64,000 nucleotides of DNA from Pelecanus crispus (Eukaryota > Chordata > Aves > Pelecaniformes > Pelecanidae): NCBI RefSeq assembly GCF_030463565.1, contig NC_134643.1:8788657-8852656 (forward strand), given 5' to 3'. The position numbers and the translations under genes were made by a program. Below, piece after piece: positions 10,201 to 21,530 of this stretch (positions within the stretch are counted from its first letter, which is position 1; each line of letters begins with the position of its first letter). Under the pieces are notes generated by a model that worked only from the letters and a program-made list of their open reading frames with translations, ran no database searches and was not told the DNA's origin.

Positions 10201-13200
10201 TAAAATAGAAAGGCAGTCAAAACAGTCATAGCAGTGACCAATACTTTGAGAAGAGAGAACAAAAAAGAAAAAAAGAGGCTTGTAATCCTGCCCTCCCTTG
10301 ACATGTTCTTCTGCAGCTATATTAAAAGACTTCTCTGTCTTCAGCATCCAGAACTTCCTATCCCCTTATGTCTTATTACTGAAGAGATTTTTTTATTGTG
10401 ACATGTCATCCACTCCAAAATAATCAAAACTACTTTTTTTTTTAATCGATGTATACTCAGTACTACAAGTATACAAACCTCGCTGTATGAAGAGTGGAAA
10501 GAAAAACAAGCTCTGTATGTTCTCTCCCCAGTCCTAAAAGAGAGAAAAAAAAAAAAAAAAAAAAGTGACACAAAAATTAGGTAACTGCTCTTCATCCTCA
10601 GTCAACAGGCAAGCATAACGTACTCTTTTAAAAAGTCCATTTTGAGATTCAGTTATACAAGCACGTCAGGCAAGATATGCACCTGAAACAACAGGTTTCT
10701 GCATGGCCCAAATGCTCACCTCACTATTACGTTAGTTTTCTTGATCCTTTCTCCAAACCACATAGTGGAGGGCTTGATGCTGATTATGTGCAAGGGAGTT
10801 CCATTTTGGGAAGTCATCCCACAGGGCAGTCTGTTCCCTCGAAAGCAGTCATCATCCTGTCAAATGCAGCATAAACTGAGGTGCAATCCTGACCTTTTCT
10901 TCTTTCCCCCCGAAATTGAACAACATGGTATCTAGCCAGACCAAGTTTTCATCTCAGTTCCAACTCCTTTGAAACACCCTGTGCTGTTGCATCTTGCTTC
11001 TACAGTGCAGCTGACAAAGCAAATCAATCACAGAGACCAATGCACCAGCGTGCCGTCTCCAGTTCTACCTGCACTCCTCCAAGTTGGAGCCTTCACCTTG
11101 ATCGACGTCCTGGAAAGGGCAGGCCATACGCTACAAGCACACAGCGCGTGGCTGCAGCAGACACCATACGAGCTGCTTTTGATGTATTTAAATGGGTAAT
11201 ACCTGAATGATCTAATCTGCTGCTTGTCTTACTTCATTTAAAAATACAATTTTCAAGTTTCAAATACAATTAAAATATTTCTAGCATCAGCTAATATATT
11301 TGTTCCTTTTCTTTGTTTTTAAAAAAAACTTCAACCCAGTAACTAAAGTTGTCACTCTCCTTTGTGTTAAGCCACCATTTGGCCCAAGTCTTCCTTAGCA
11401 CAATAGGACCAAAACATTAGCACCTATAAGCAGTCTTTCACAGCAAAGTTAGGAGAAGCTTTGCAAAATGATACACACCCGAGGATGTCGACAGGCATGA
11501 ATCTGAGTGCCTCGATCTGTAGTAACATGGTAGAGGATTTCTGGCATTTTTCTGAACATATCAAGTTTGTTCACGTGTACCTAGAGAAAGGCAGAGTTTA
11601 CTCTTAATTAGCTCAAGGTGTTTGCCAAACTGCAGCTGGAGCAACTATACAGATGTGGTTCTACTCACAACAAATGCTGGCAGGCATTTAAACAATTACC
11701 ACCCACTAATACTGTCCAAGCAGAGAAGTGATAGCAAAAAGTAACGTGGACATCTAGAACAAGCGGAACGTACGTCCTATGCTGAAGAGGGATGAATATT
11801 CATCAAAGAAAGTCAGAATATATCTGCTAACTATTAATGTCATATGTAAATGAGAAGGCTTTTATCATTTGCAAGGTAAAAGGGAGAAAGGTAAACACTG
11901 AGCTTGAAAACGGGGTACTAACTTCTCCCTGGAGAGCCCAGATGTTCCAGTTAACTCATTCTGGGCACAACTGTAGCTTTTTAAGTGTAGTTAATGAAAG
12001 CATGCACATACAGCAGTCCTCTCAACAGCCATTTCCAGCTTGGTGACCAGCCACAATCGTTCCTGAGGATCTATTCTAAAGCAACAATTACAGAAACTTT
12101 ACCTTGATTCCAAGTTCCTCACTGAGGTTTATGAATAAATATTCATATCCGTAGGCAGCTTTGCAATTCAGCCACACAACGTGATAGCGAGTCAGTGAGG
12201 TCCAGCTTCGCACTAACTCCAAGATCCCATTCAAACACTCCTCCTGAAAAGTTTAGAAAATGTTGTGAATCATCTTCGAAGATACTTCCAAAGTGCTGTG
12301 ATTTGGTAACGCAAAATGGCATTGCCTTGCAAGACTTACCTACCAGAGAGGTGGTTAATTAATTACCAGCTTTAAAGGACCTTTCCTCTCACAGCTTATT
12401 TAGACTTACCCGGCTTGGTATATGATAAAATCTGGGATCACAAAAAGTGGTGTCCAAATACACACTCTGGATGTCTTTTACTCTGAAAGAGAGATGTGAT
12501 ATCAGAGTGAGCAGTGCATCACACTGCTAAGATACACCACTTCCTCTCTCTTCAAAAGGAGGCAATTCTTCCTCTTTATTACAAAGAGCAAGTCAAAATG
12601 GGCTTGTAACTGCAGTATTGCCTGACTGCAAATAAATTTAATCCAGAATAAAAAATGAGGAAAAAAAAAAAAAAAGAGTACTTTATTCCTGAATTGTTCA
12701 TGCCTGTGTGATCTTTCATTCTTTCTAAATCTCATGAATAGCTGAAGCCTCACCTGGTCCCTGAATGCAAAAGCTCCATTCTGGCTGCTTCTCCTTTTGC
12801 AAGCCTGAAATCCCCTGTATACAGCACAGTGCCATTTTCACCTTCAAACAAAAACCTACAAACAGAAACACTTTGGTCAAAATCAACAATATAAAGCATT
12901 AAATGCCAGATGTTGATTTGTTACCTTGCATACAGCAGTCTATGTGACTAATGTATGATGTAATAGAAATACTGGGCTCAATTTGGTGCCAGAGTAATTT
13001 CAGATAAACCCAGTAATTCAGACTCAGTATGTCTGAAAAATAACCTGTGCCTAGGCTGGTCAGAGTTGAAGACGAAAGCCTCACAGATTCTGTGAGGGTA
13101 GCCCAGCTGTCTGTTGCAGCCAAAGGAATCTATTGGGCATCATACCAGGAAGCTGGGCACCTTCTTTTTAATGTCATACTTAAGAAATGGAGGATTTATT

Positions 13201-16200
13201 TTAAATCCCAGTTTTGTATGTCATTTTTAAGTACAGTTGAAATCAAGAAAGTTGTTATTCATAGGCCTGGGGAAAAGTAATCTGCCCCACCAAGGTAACA
13301 ACTTCTATCTGGACAGATTCCAGATAGTACAGCGGTTTTCCAACCACTTACCAAAGCTGGTAGGCCCTGCCACAACATTATCTCCAAGTAAGAATTTTCA
13401 ATTCACTAGCTTTTTCTAGTTAGAAAAAAACCAGTACTTAGTGAGAACTCTATAGGACAAATTTCTCAGCAGAGACATTTAGAGTATTGAAAGGACGTAC
13501 ATGACTGATCCTGGACAGTGACCAGCTGGTAGAAGTGTCACCTCTATATCTTCTTTCTGGAAGAGATGGTTAGCATTATTTTCACACTGTAATAAGTACT
13601 ACCAGTACTTTCACTGACAGTGGAAGCAACACGTCACTCCCCACAGCCTCTTGTGGCATTTAGCATTGCTTTTGAACAAAGAGAAAGTCTCTTCCCATTC
13701 CAACAAGCCCTGAAGAGCAATGACCATCCTGCCACGCCAGAAAAGGTGACTGAATATGGTACGGTGCTCATGAAAGCCACTCAGCCAGAAAACAATGCTA
13801 CTTCCTTGGTTCCTGGTCAACAAGCATCATGGAAACATCTTGGAATACACTTTGCCTGGAGATGCTCTACCAGGCCTGTACCTGACCTTTAAGTCCTGCA
13901 CTTAAAACTCGCTAAAATAAGCCAGGAAATATGAGGTGAAAAAAATCACAAGAGAAAAAGGTAAGTTGGAGATCACTAATACAATGGAAAAACATTACCA
14001 AAAAAATGCTATGATAATAAGAACGAAGTGATGTGGCTACACATCCTGGAGAGAGGAAGGGGAACATATATTTTAAAAATAGCTTCTCCACTTCGGATGT
14101 TACAGGTAAGAACCATTTCCCATGCTCATTTAAACAGTATTACTGCCCATTACAAATATATTGGGGTTTTTTTTTGTTTGTTTTTTTTTTTTTTTTTACT
14201 TACTTCACCAGATGTTTCATCCACTAAAGAAATCTGAGTTGGAGTTTCAACTTCCAATGCAACCTTTAACAAAATTAATAAATGCATTACAGGATTTACT
14301 GAATATTTTGTTTCATGTTTATAGCTAAGCATTCATTACATAGACATCTTTAGCACTGACTGCAGCTAATGCTACGCCTGGAAAATTAAGCCCATTTTCA
14401 CATAGTAAGCCATTTCCATTTCCAGCAGAAAAAATAAGTTTTCTCAAATTTGTCTAAAAATGAAATGGAGATACCCCAATCAAAGTGTGCATGCCTAAAG
14501 AAGTTAGAACATGTTTGACTTCTAACAGCAGCAGCTCCCGTTTCTCTAGCTGGATCTTATGCCTTATTTTTGGATGACTGCAAAGCCCAAGACATCCCAG
14601 TTCCAGAGCACACCAGTGGACCTTGCTCAGACAGGTCTCTGTGCTGCAGCACAACTTCTCCTCACTGCTCCCTATTACCAGAAGCAGAGCCCACAAATCA
14701 CATGCAGTAGGTACTTCTGTTTGTGTAGGGGTGATTAATCTATAGACTGCATTAATCCCCTATTTTGCCATATCCTCGAATTAAAAAAAAAAAAAGCAAC
14801 AACAACAAAAAAAACCTAGTCCTGCAACATACATGCTCTGTGTCTGCCTGCAAGGTTAGCCCTGCATCCTCTCCCATCCTCCTGTTTTGGTTTTTTTTTT
14901 CCTTTGTTTCAGACAATATTTGTATATAATTCTCCTGCCCAAAAAAGCCAAAGTGAAAGGAAAGTCTCCTGTCATTATCCTCCTTAGGTATAACCTCCAG
15001 CTGCTCAGCTGAGCAGTCTCCTCAGCACCTTGGGTTTCACTGCACTAGATGGATTCACAAGACACCGCAGCACAAATTTCTGGGCAGCTCCACAAGATCT
15101 ATTCAACTGGTACTCGCACAAAGATGGTAACATTTGGCTTCTCCACCAGAAACCACATCACCAATCAAACTTGGAGCTTGCTCCAAAACACAGATATGTG
15201 TGTCAAAAAGTATTTTATACTAAGAATTCAAACCACTAGCAAGGGTTGATTTTTTTTAAACATCGATACTAATTTTATCACATACAATTTCTGAAGCTGA
15301 ATAAACTCAAGAGGCTGATCGAAATTCTGCATACTGAATATTTCTCAGTAATTCTCAAATTTCCTACTGCAGTGAAACAATTGTCACGTTCTAGATCTAA
15401 ACTGCCTGAAGAATTCTTTCTTCACTGAGAGCCACAAGTTTAGCTTCATAAGAATAAATGATAACATCTCCAGCAGAGTTCTCATCTTTGATAGTTTAAA
15501 TGTTAAAGCCAGCAACAGATTCAAAGAGCCTCTCATGCCATATGTACAAACAAAGGTCAGACTGGAAATCATAAAAACATCTGTCTGGAAGCTGACATCA
15601 TGATAATCAGCTGTTAATTCATTTCCAGTCACGCTACAAGTAGAAATCTTATTTATTGTGAGACAAAGCTTGTGAACAAGACATCAAACAGCTACTATCT
15701 GATTTAGGGCCTGTGCAGCTCATGCCTTTACCAGCAGTCACTCCTGGGAGCAGCAGCTGCAAACATCTATGTATTTTTTTAATTGTGTTGATTTGTGTTA
15801 ATTGTGCTTCATCTTAGACTGTACCATGGGTACCTCTGGCATCTCTTCCCAGACTAAGATTTTTCTCAAACAGGGATGTCAGGACCAGCACTGCCTACTT
15901 TCCTTTCCCTGTTCATACAAACTCCTAATAGTGTACAGGTATCTCTCCACAAGAGACCTCTTCTTCTAGATTAAACTCAAGGGATACTGGAAGCAAATGG
16001 ACACAAGCTTAAAAACAAAAATAAGAAAACCCAACCAACACCAACAAGAAAGCCACCACAAACCCACCCCATTTCATTTTTGCTAGTCCAAGAAGATTAC
16101 AGGCTTAGAAAAATTGTCACCTATGCACACTGTGCTCCTTCACACATCAAACATGCCTAAAGGAAGTTCAGAGTCTGTTACAGAGCCCTGAATCATGCTG

Positions 16201-19200
16201 ATGCTCCAAATCACTAAATCTTTCCATTTCTTGAGGCTTCATATAAAACTAGTTATCTTCTTGCTCGGCTTCACAATTGAACTAGGACCTTGAACAGAAA
16301 AGCCCCCTACTTCTCTTTTTTCTCTTACCCAGACTTACCTCCTAGGTCCCACTCGTATGAGTTTCTTTGGATATGGAGCTTAAGACCCACACTTAAAACC
16401 TATTTAAGGAAACTCTGAGCTGTAACTCCCCTAAGGAAAAAAGTTTCAGCTTGCCTGATGTCCTTCTTGACCTCCCACTTGACTAGAAAACTCTCCTGTC
16501 CTTGCTTGGGGGATACAGCAAAATCCTTACACTATGTGATAATGTAAGTACATGCAGTAAGGTGTGAAAAGAAACATGTTCGATTTCAAAGCCCGTATCT
16601 GCAAAGGGAAGGAAATACACAACTACAAGTCATACCCATACATGACCACTGATCACTTGAATTTTGGCTCCAAATAGTGGAAATCAAGTAAACTAATTAA
16701 GTTCTTCAGTGATTTTACATCACTAAAACATTTTCATGTTAGATAGTCCATTTTCCAAAAAGCAAAAGGAAACTAATATAACTAAAAGATTATACATATT
16801 CCAAGCAATATGAGACTTTACGTGAAGCAAAAGGGAAATGAAATAAGAACAGGAGCAAAGAGACATGAGCAAGGTAAGGAAACGAAGGAGCCATACAAAT
16901 GATCAATGTACAGCTGGAAGACATTTAAAGCTGAAGTTGAGAGAAAAGGATAAATTTTGTGAAGGGAAAAATAAGATTAAACAGTAAACAACAATAAACC
17001 AATCCCACACAGCAAGCAGCAAGGAAGGGCATACTGAGGTAGGTACTTAAGCCCTGAAACAGTGTATCAACACCAATACCAATATTTAGACATTTTTGAG
17101 GAGGGGATGCTTCTTCCTCGCTAGGATCACTGCTTGGAAAGTGTTAATTTAAAAATAAACAAAAACTCACAATGTGATTCTCCCAAAACTTGTATTTCCA
17201 GCTAGTCAATAGCAATTCCTTAGTTACTGGCGAGCAGTATAATTTAACTTTCAAGCTGCGAGGAGACAAAAAACACAGATGAGTGGTTTCTTTTAAAGTA
17301 GAGCGAGGGAACAATCTAACGACACATCAGCACCTGGCACCCAGTACATCAAAACATGCGCTCAGACCCCTTTCTCATCTGAAGAGACCTGCAGGAGCAG
17401 TTTTGCCCCAACCTGAATTGGGATCAAGGTGTAATTACTCCACCTTGTTGAGCAGGCTTTTCTTCAACACAGCAGACCCAAAGACTTACCTATGTGTGCC
17501 CATGCCTGTGTGATTTTGTGCAGACATAAATAAAGTGTGTGGTACATAGTCATACGTATCTTTGCCCATTTCTACACCCCCCAAGGTCTGTTTCAGACAT
17601 GCATGCTTTCCCTGGAACAAGTATTTGGGACAGTTAGCATTCAGCAGAACACAGAATACTTCCTATAAACTCTAGCTTTTGCACAGCACCCAGAGACCTG
17701 ACAAGCAAAGAGAGATTCTCTGCGCACATCTGAGGAGATGCAGCATCTACTCTAATAAATTAAACAGTGCTTAGGAACTGGCCCACAACTTCTCTGGGCC
17801 CGTGCCCATGTTTGACCATTCTCATGGTGAAAAAGGTGTCCCTTGCCCTCATGTTATGCACCTCCAAGAAGAGTCTGGTTCCATCTTCTCTACCCTTATC
17901 TACAGTGATACACGGTTGTCTCCTCCTCTTAAGGCTGAAGACATCCAGCTCTCAGCCTCTCATGGATCACATGCTCCAGCCCCAGATCAGCTTGGTAGTC
18001 CTGCTCCAAAACACTGATGGGTTTTTTTGTCCAGGGGAGGCCAGGACTGGACTCAATACTCTAGACAAAGCCTTACAACTGCTGACCAGAGGGGAATAAC
18101 TGTTTCCCTCAAATTGCTGGCTACCTGCTTGCTCATACACCTCTGAGCGCAGCTGGCCTCCTTCCAGCACAGGCACAAGTGCTGTCTCCACGCACTGACA
18201 GACTCCCAGGGAATAACAGCAACAAGGATGCTTATGAAGTTCATAAACCTTATGAAATTCAACAAAGCCAAGTGCATGTGAGTTGGGGCAATCCTCAGTA
18301 TCAATACAGACTATGGGATGAGTGGATTGAGAGCAGCCCTGCCAAGAAGGACTTGGGGATACTGGTGGATGAAAAGCTGGACATGAGCTGACAATGTGCG
18401 CTTGCAGCCCAGAAAGCCAACCGTACCATGGGCTGCATCACAAGAAGCGTGGCCAGCAGGTTGAGGGAGGTGATTCTGCCCCTCTACTCCATGCTCCTGA
18501 GACTCCATGAGAAGTACTGTGTCCAGCTCTGGGGCCCCCAGCATAAAAAGGACATGGACCTGTTGGAGCTGGTCCAGAGGAGGCCACAGAAATGGCGAGA
18601 GGGATGGAACTCCTCTTGTGTAAGGAAAGGCTGAGAGAGTTGGGGTTGTTCAGCCTGGAGAAGAGAAGGCTCCAGGGAGACCTTATTGCAGCCCTTCAGT
18701 ACTTCAAGGGGGCTTATAAGAAAGATGGGGACAAACTTTTGACCAGGGCCTGCAGTGACAGGACAAGGGGCAAGGGTTTTAAACTGAAAGAGGGTGGGTT
18801 TATATTGGACATAGGGAAGAAATTCTTTCCTGTGAGGGTGGCGAGACACTGGCACAGGCTGCCCAGAGGAGCTGTGGATGCCCCATCCCTGGCAGTGTTC
18901 AAGGCCAGGTTGGACGGGGCCCTGAGCAGCCTGGTCTGGTGGAAGGTGTCCCTGCCCATGGCAGGGGGTTGGGCCGGATGAGCTTTAAGGTCCCTTGCAA
19001 CCCAAACCACTCGGGCTCTGTGCCTCTATGATCCATACAGTTTCCTTACCGTATTTTGCTCACGCTTTGCTCTGAACCAGCCGCCTCCTCCCCAGGCCTC
19101 CTGGCCCTGCGTGCTGCAGCGCGGGCCGGGCCGGGGCAGCAGCCGCTGAGGCCGGGCCGGGGCCGTACCGGGGGGCCCCTCCCGCCCCCCGCCCCCCCGG

Positions 19201-19463
19201 CAGCCCCGCCGCAGCCCGTACCTGCCCTCCAGCCTCCTCTTCAGGGCGGGCGCCCGCAGCCCCTTCATGTGATCTGGGGAGAGAGGGCACGGCCGTCACG
19301 GGGGGGGGGGGCGCGCGGGGGGGCGGTCGCCATGGGGACGGGGGCGGGGCTCACCCTTGTGGCAGTGCGAGAGGAAGTAGGCGCGCGCGCGCAGGTTGTC
19401 GCGGTCGAAGCGGTCGATGGACACGGCGGGGTACTCGCGCACGCGACCCCCGAACCGGCTCAT
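6225..19463 (-). CDS. DCLRE1C: DCLRE1C (Artemis nuclease), complete, 14 coding exons
   Basis: Metallo-beta-lactamase/beta-CASP nuclease that opens V(D)J hairpins and trims ends in NHEJ with DNA-PKcs and ligase IV. Exons, transcript order: 19463-19355, 19273-19222, 17255-17171, 14263-14204, 13556-13501, 12855-12754, 12482-12410, 12243-12103, 11580-11479, 10856-10720, 10533-10479, 9037-8949, 8104-8004, 7201-6225. All have GT-AG borders and phases sum to 2139 nt, 712 residues (human 692). The start sits in gccgccATGA. Metal and active-site residues fall at human numbering: D17, H33/H35/D37/H38 in HCHKDH, H115 in GHCPGS, D136 in YTGDF, D165 in LDTTFCDP, H228, H319. Trp at 73 replaces a usual Pro. 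Introns hold CR1 copies and otherwise nothing recognised. Confidence 0.96.
6966..7004 (-). repeat. DCLRE1C: Coding trinucleotide (GAT/GAA) microsatellite
   Basis: Plus-strand tcttcttcttcgtcatcttc followed by five tca/atc units encodes the acidic D/E run of Artemis exon 14. The triplet repeat keeps the frame when it changes length. Confidence 0.85.
9535..9645 (-). mobile_element. Old CR1 fragment in DCLRE1C intron 11
   Basis: On the minus strand the segment resembles a decayed CR1 internal part. Plus-strand landmarks are gtgtccagtttggggcacac, cactccagctgagcc and atcagtgctgagt, matching antisense CR1 (ccagaactggacacagtact, caccagtgctgagt). It is strongly diverged and its borders are approximate. 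Confidence 0.4.
17797..18172 (-). mobile_element. Old CR1 LINE fragment, antisense, DCLRE1C intron 2
   Basis: Plus-strand landmarks of reverse CR1 occur in order: ttctctacccttatctacag, ttaaggctgaagacatccag, ctctcagcctctcatgg, catgctccagcccc, ggactggactcaatactc, ttgctggctacctgct. Identity to typical CR1 is visibly low, so it is older than the CR1 copy directly to its right, which lies in the opposite orientation. Confidence 0.65.
18225..19034 (+). mobile_element. CR1 LINE, about 0.8 kb, well preserved 3' part
   Basis: The fragment runs from the end of the CR1 reverse-transcriptase ORF (ttcaacaaagccaagtgcat, ttggggcaatcctcagtatc, gatgaaaagctggacatgag, cagaaagccaaccgtacc, aggaggccacagaaatgg) through the 3' region (agaaattctttcctgtgagg, gtgttcaaggccaggttgga, ggtcccttgcaacccaaacc) to a single decayed ctctatgat tail. 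Open frames seen on both strands here are CR1 sequence, not host genes. It lies in DCLRE1C intron 2, about 190 bases from exon 2. It is clearly younger than the adjacent antisense copy. Confidence 0.93.
19300..19323 (+). other. G-run cluster in the 81-bp DCLRE1C intron 1
   Basis: Twelve consecutive G, then a short cgcgc, then seven G, followed downstream by ggggacgggggcgggg. Four or more G-tracts within about 50 bases can form a G-quadruplex on the plus strand, which is the template strand of DCLRE1C. The whole intron (19274-19354) is only 81 bases. Confidence 0.6.
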
Positions 19464-19525
19464 GGCGGCGACTGGCGCGCCGCTTCCGCCACGCTCCCCC
19501 GCCGCCCCGCCTCCCCGGCCCCCAG

Positions 19526-19530
19526 CCAAT
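19526..19530 (+). promoter_or_regulatory. CCAAT box (NF-Y type)
   Basis: agCCAATcgcg lies 63 bases upstream of the DCLRE1C ATG within the CpG island and is flanked by GC boxes, a common arrangement in TATA-less bidirectional promoters. Confidence 0.55.
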
Positions 19531-19616
19531 CGCGAGGCGGCCCCGCCTCCTGCCGGCCTATCAGACGCGCGGCGGGAGGAGGCGGGAACGGCTTCTTCAG
19601 GAGGCCGTGGCGGGCG

Positions 19617-19629
19617 GTTGCCTGGCAAC
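19617..19629. promoter_or_regulatory. RFX X-box, GTTGCC-T-GGCAAC
   Basis: A perfect inverted repeat of the RFX half-site GTTGCC with a one-base spacer, close to the known X-box consensus (GTTGCC, 0-3 bases, GGYAAC). It lies between the DCLRE1C ATG and the rightward donor at 19753. RFX2/RFX3 drive ciliary and spermiogenic genes, and MEIG1 is such a gene, so the site suits rightward MEIG1 expression. Binding is inferred from the sequence only. Confidence 0.7.
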
Positions 19630-19639
19630 GCGGGCCGGC

Positions 19640-19752
19640 GGCGGCCGTTGGCGCTGTGCGGGGCGCCGTGAGGAGCGTCGCCATCGCGCCTCAGCGTTCG
19701 CTCCGCGCCGCCCGCCTTGGAAGAGGCAGCCCTTTGCGGCCCTCGCAGCGAG
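19640..19752 (+). other. MEIG1: Candidate non-coding first exon of MEIG1
   Basis: GC-rich sequence downstream of the X-box ends in a good donor, cagcgag|gtgggt, at 19752/19753. The 5' limit is unknown; the value given is only a plausible start after the X-box. In the phase that would join the next candidate exon there is no stop and no ATG, so it would be leader sequence. Confidence 0.4.
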
Positions 19753-20353
19753 GTGGGTCGTCTGAGGGCTGGGCGGCCGGGCTGTGGCTGTGGCCGTGGG
19801 AGCGGGGCGGGATTACAGCGGTGACTCAGGCCAGGGCCTGAACACCTTGGCAAATACAAGATGATCTCATGTAAAGTCTGTTGAAGTCATTGGAAATCTC
19901 TTAGTGACTATTCTAGGACCCCAGATAGGTCCTGTGAATGCCAACTCGTGTTAATTGATCCAAGAAGCGCGGCCATCTCCTCCAGCCTCTCTGGCCCAGA
20001 GCCTCTCCTGCCCAGGGACCTGGGGCCTCTGCACAGGCTGAGGGATGCAGCTGCTGCTTTCCCACTTGCAGGCTCAACCAGTAACAAAGCTGAGCACATA
20101 TTAAGACATGGCTGGTCACACAGGCTGCCACAGATGGAGCTGTTGCTACAGCACCTACATACAGGACTTGCATAAAACATAAATGCAGACAAGTCCCCTC
20201 CTTCCTCTTTGGCTGTTAGTGATAAACGTTCACTAGTGCAGGCACACACGCAGCACTCTCTAGGTTCACAAGCACACACACACATTTGCAGATCCCTGAG
20301 TGCCAGCACGGCCCCTCTGTCTGCACAGATCCCAGGCCCCCTTACCTGCTTCA

Positions 20354-20835
20354 CGGATCCCCTACTTGCCCACTAGTCCAGCTTGATGCTCGCTAGCAAA
20401 CACGCATTCACACACTCATCCCTCATGCACTCCATGTTCACAAGTCCCCTTGGGCGTACCAGCATGGACCCCCCTGCCTGCTTGATACCCTGGTGTGGAC
20501 CCAAGGTCCCCCTACTCGCCAGCTAGTCCTGTAGTGGACACCACAGGCTAGGGGTGCCCACACCCCTGGTCTGACTCCAGTAGCTGGCACCAAATCCACT
20601 CACGCCCGTCCTCCCAGTAGCTGACACTCCAGGCACAAAGTCTGTAGGACCCTCCCTAGATCTGGAGAGCTGCGACCCCTCCCACTACTGATGCTGGGGC
20701 CCCCACTCGCTCCAGCAGCTGACACCGCAGGCTGCAGGACGCCCATATCCCCAGTCTGACTCCAGGAGCTGGCACCAGTTTTCTCTTACGCCCGCAGGTC
20801 TCACCAGTAGCTGGCTCTTAGTCCTTGCAGCACAC
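20354..20835. repeat. Imperfect tandem block, units about 150-190 bp
   Basis: The phrase ccc-cactcg/tactcgcc followed by ctagtcc or cagctgacacc recurs at about 20358, 20507 and 20700. The last two units also share aggctaggggtgccca/aggctgcaggacgccca, ccctggtctgactccag, agctggcacca and cacgcccg in the same order. No coding frame spans it. It runs straight into the LTR-like fossil on its right and may belong to it. Confidence 0.6.
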
Positions 20836-20849
20836 ATACACACAGGTTA

Positions 20850-21530
20850 GAAAGTGAGATTACACAGAGAGATAGTTAAGATTTAATAAGCAGATATAAG
20901 AAGGTAGGACAAGACTGTCATGATCAGGTGCAGGGCTCAGCCAGGCAAGTGTACTGACTAGCCCTGTTTTACACACAGATGACATCTTTATGCTCCTTTC
21001 TGTTTACTCCTGTCTTTGTTCCCCCCTGCTCCCCTTCCCCTGCACATGCCTCACGGGTTTGTACAGCTCTGTCGATTCCTGCACCCCTCCGAGTCTGGGG
21101 TCCCCCTGGTTTACAGTCTTACCAGTTGCAAAGTCCAGGCTGATATTCCTGGAAGTGGTGCCTGTAGTTTCTTGACAGCCCATCGATTAGTCTGAGGAGG
21201 TTTGTTTCTTGTCATGGTCTCTATGTTTGTTTTGTCGGGTCTGTGTCTTTGTATAGTTTCTGGTTTCCCCTTTTTCCCTTAGTTTCCCAACTGACAAGGT
21301 CCCAGATCAGATAACCTTGCTGGAATAAACATCCTCAGGATCCCACATGCCCTCATTAATTAGAGTGACTGACCAGGTTTGGTTCTCTTCACCACCTCCC
21401 TTATCATTTGCTGGTCAGGTTTGTGTCCCCATATGCTCTTGTTTTATGGCTTCCTCCCTTTCTTATTATCCCTTGTTGCACTGAAAAAGGTCCTTGACCA
21501 GATACCCTTAAAGGAGCAGACACTCTCTTT
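20850..21530. mobile_element. LTR-like fossil repeat, copy 1 (family uncertain)
   Basis: This stretch is homologous to 30915-31455 in the same orientation. Shared landmarks are tgagat-acacaga, atttaataag, tgcagggctcagccagg, gttgcaaagtccaggctga and cagcccatc. The pyrimidine-rich, gene-free character suggests the LTR of an old avian endogenous retrovirus, but the family was not identified. It is an old, broken remnant with no internal retroviral genes seen. The right half contains a partial internal duplication (around 21245-21350 and 21440-21525). Confidence 0.45.

Larger units (their letters stand above)
19060..19850. promoter_or_regulatory. CpG-island bidirectional promoter of DCLRE1C (-) and probably MEIG1 (+)
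   Basis: Dense CpG and GC-box sequence covers DCLRE1C exons 1-2 and continues about 380 bases upstream of its ATG. CCAAT at 19526-19530, several ccccgcc boxes and an RFX-type palindrome at 19617-19629 lie between the DCLRE1C start and a rightward splice donor at 19753. No TATA box was seen. Head-to-head DCLRE1C and MEIG1 agrees with mammalian gene order. Rightward initiation is inferred. Long GC-rich open frames across this island in several phases look like composition artefacts. Confidence 0.75.

Noticed and set aside
18592-18981. 129-codon open frame with a plausible-looking protein
   Set aside because: It is the CR1 LINE 3' ORF/UTR in DCLRE1C intron 2, not a host gene.
19056-19859. Open frames of 261 (+) and 187 (-) codons at the shared promoter
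   Set aside because: They run across DCLRE1C exons 1-2, intron 1 and the CpG island. Only the minus-strand part 19463-19355 ([10 protein letters not shown]) is coding.
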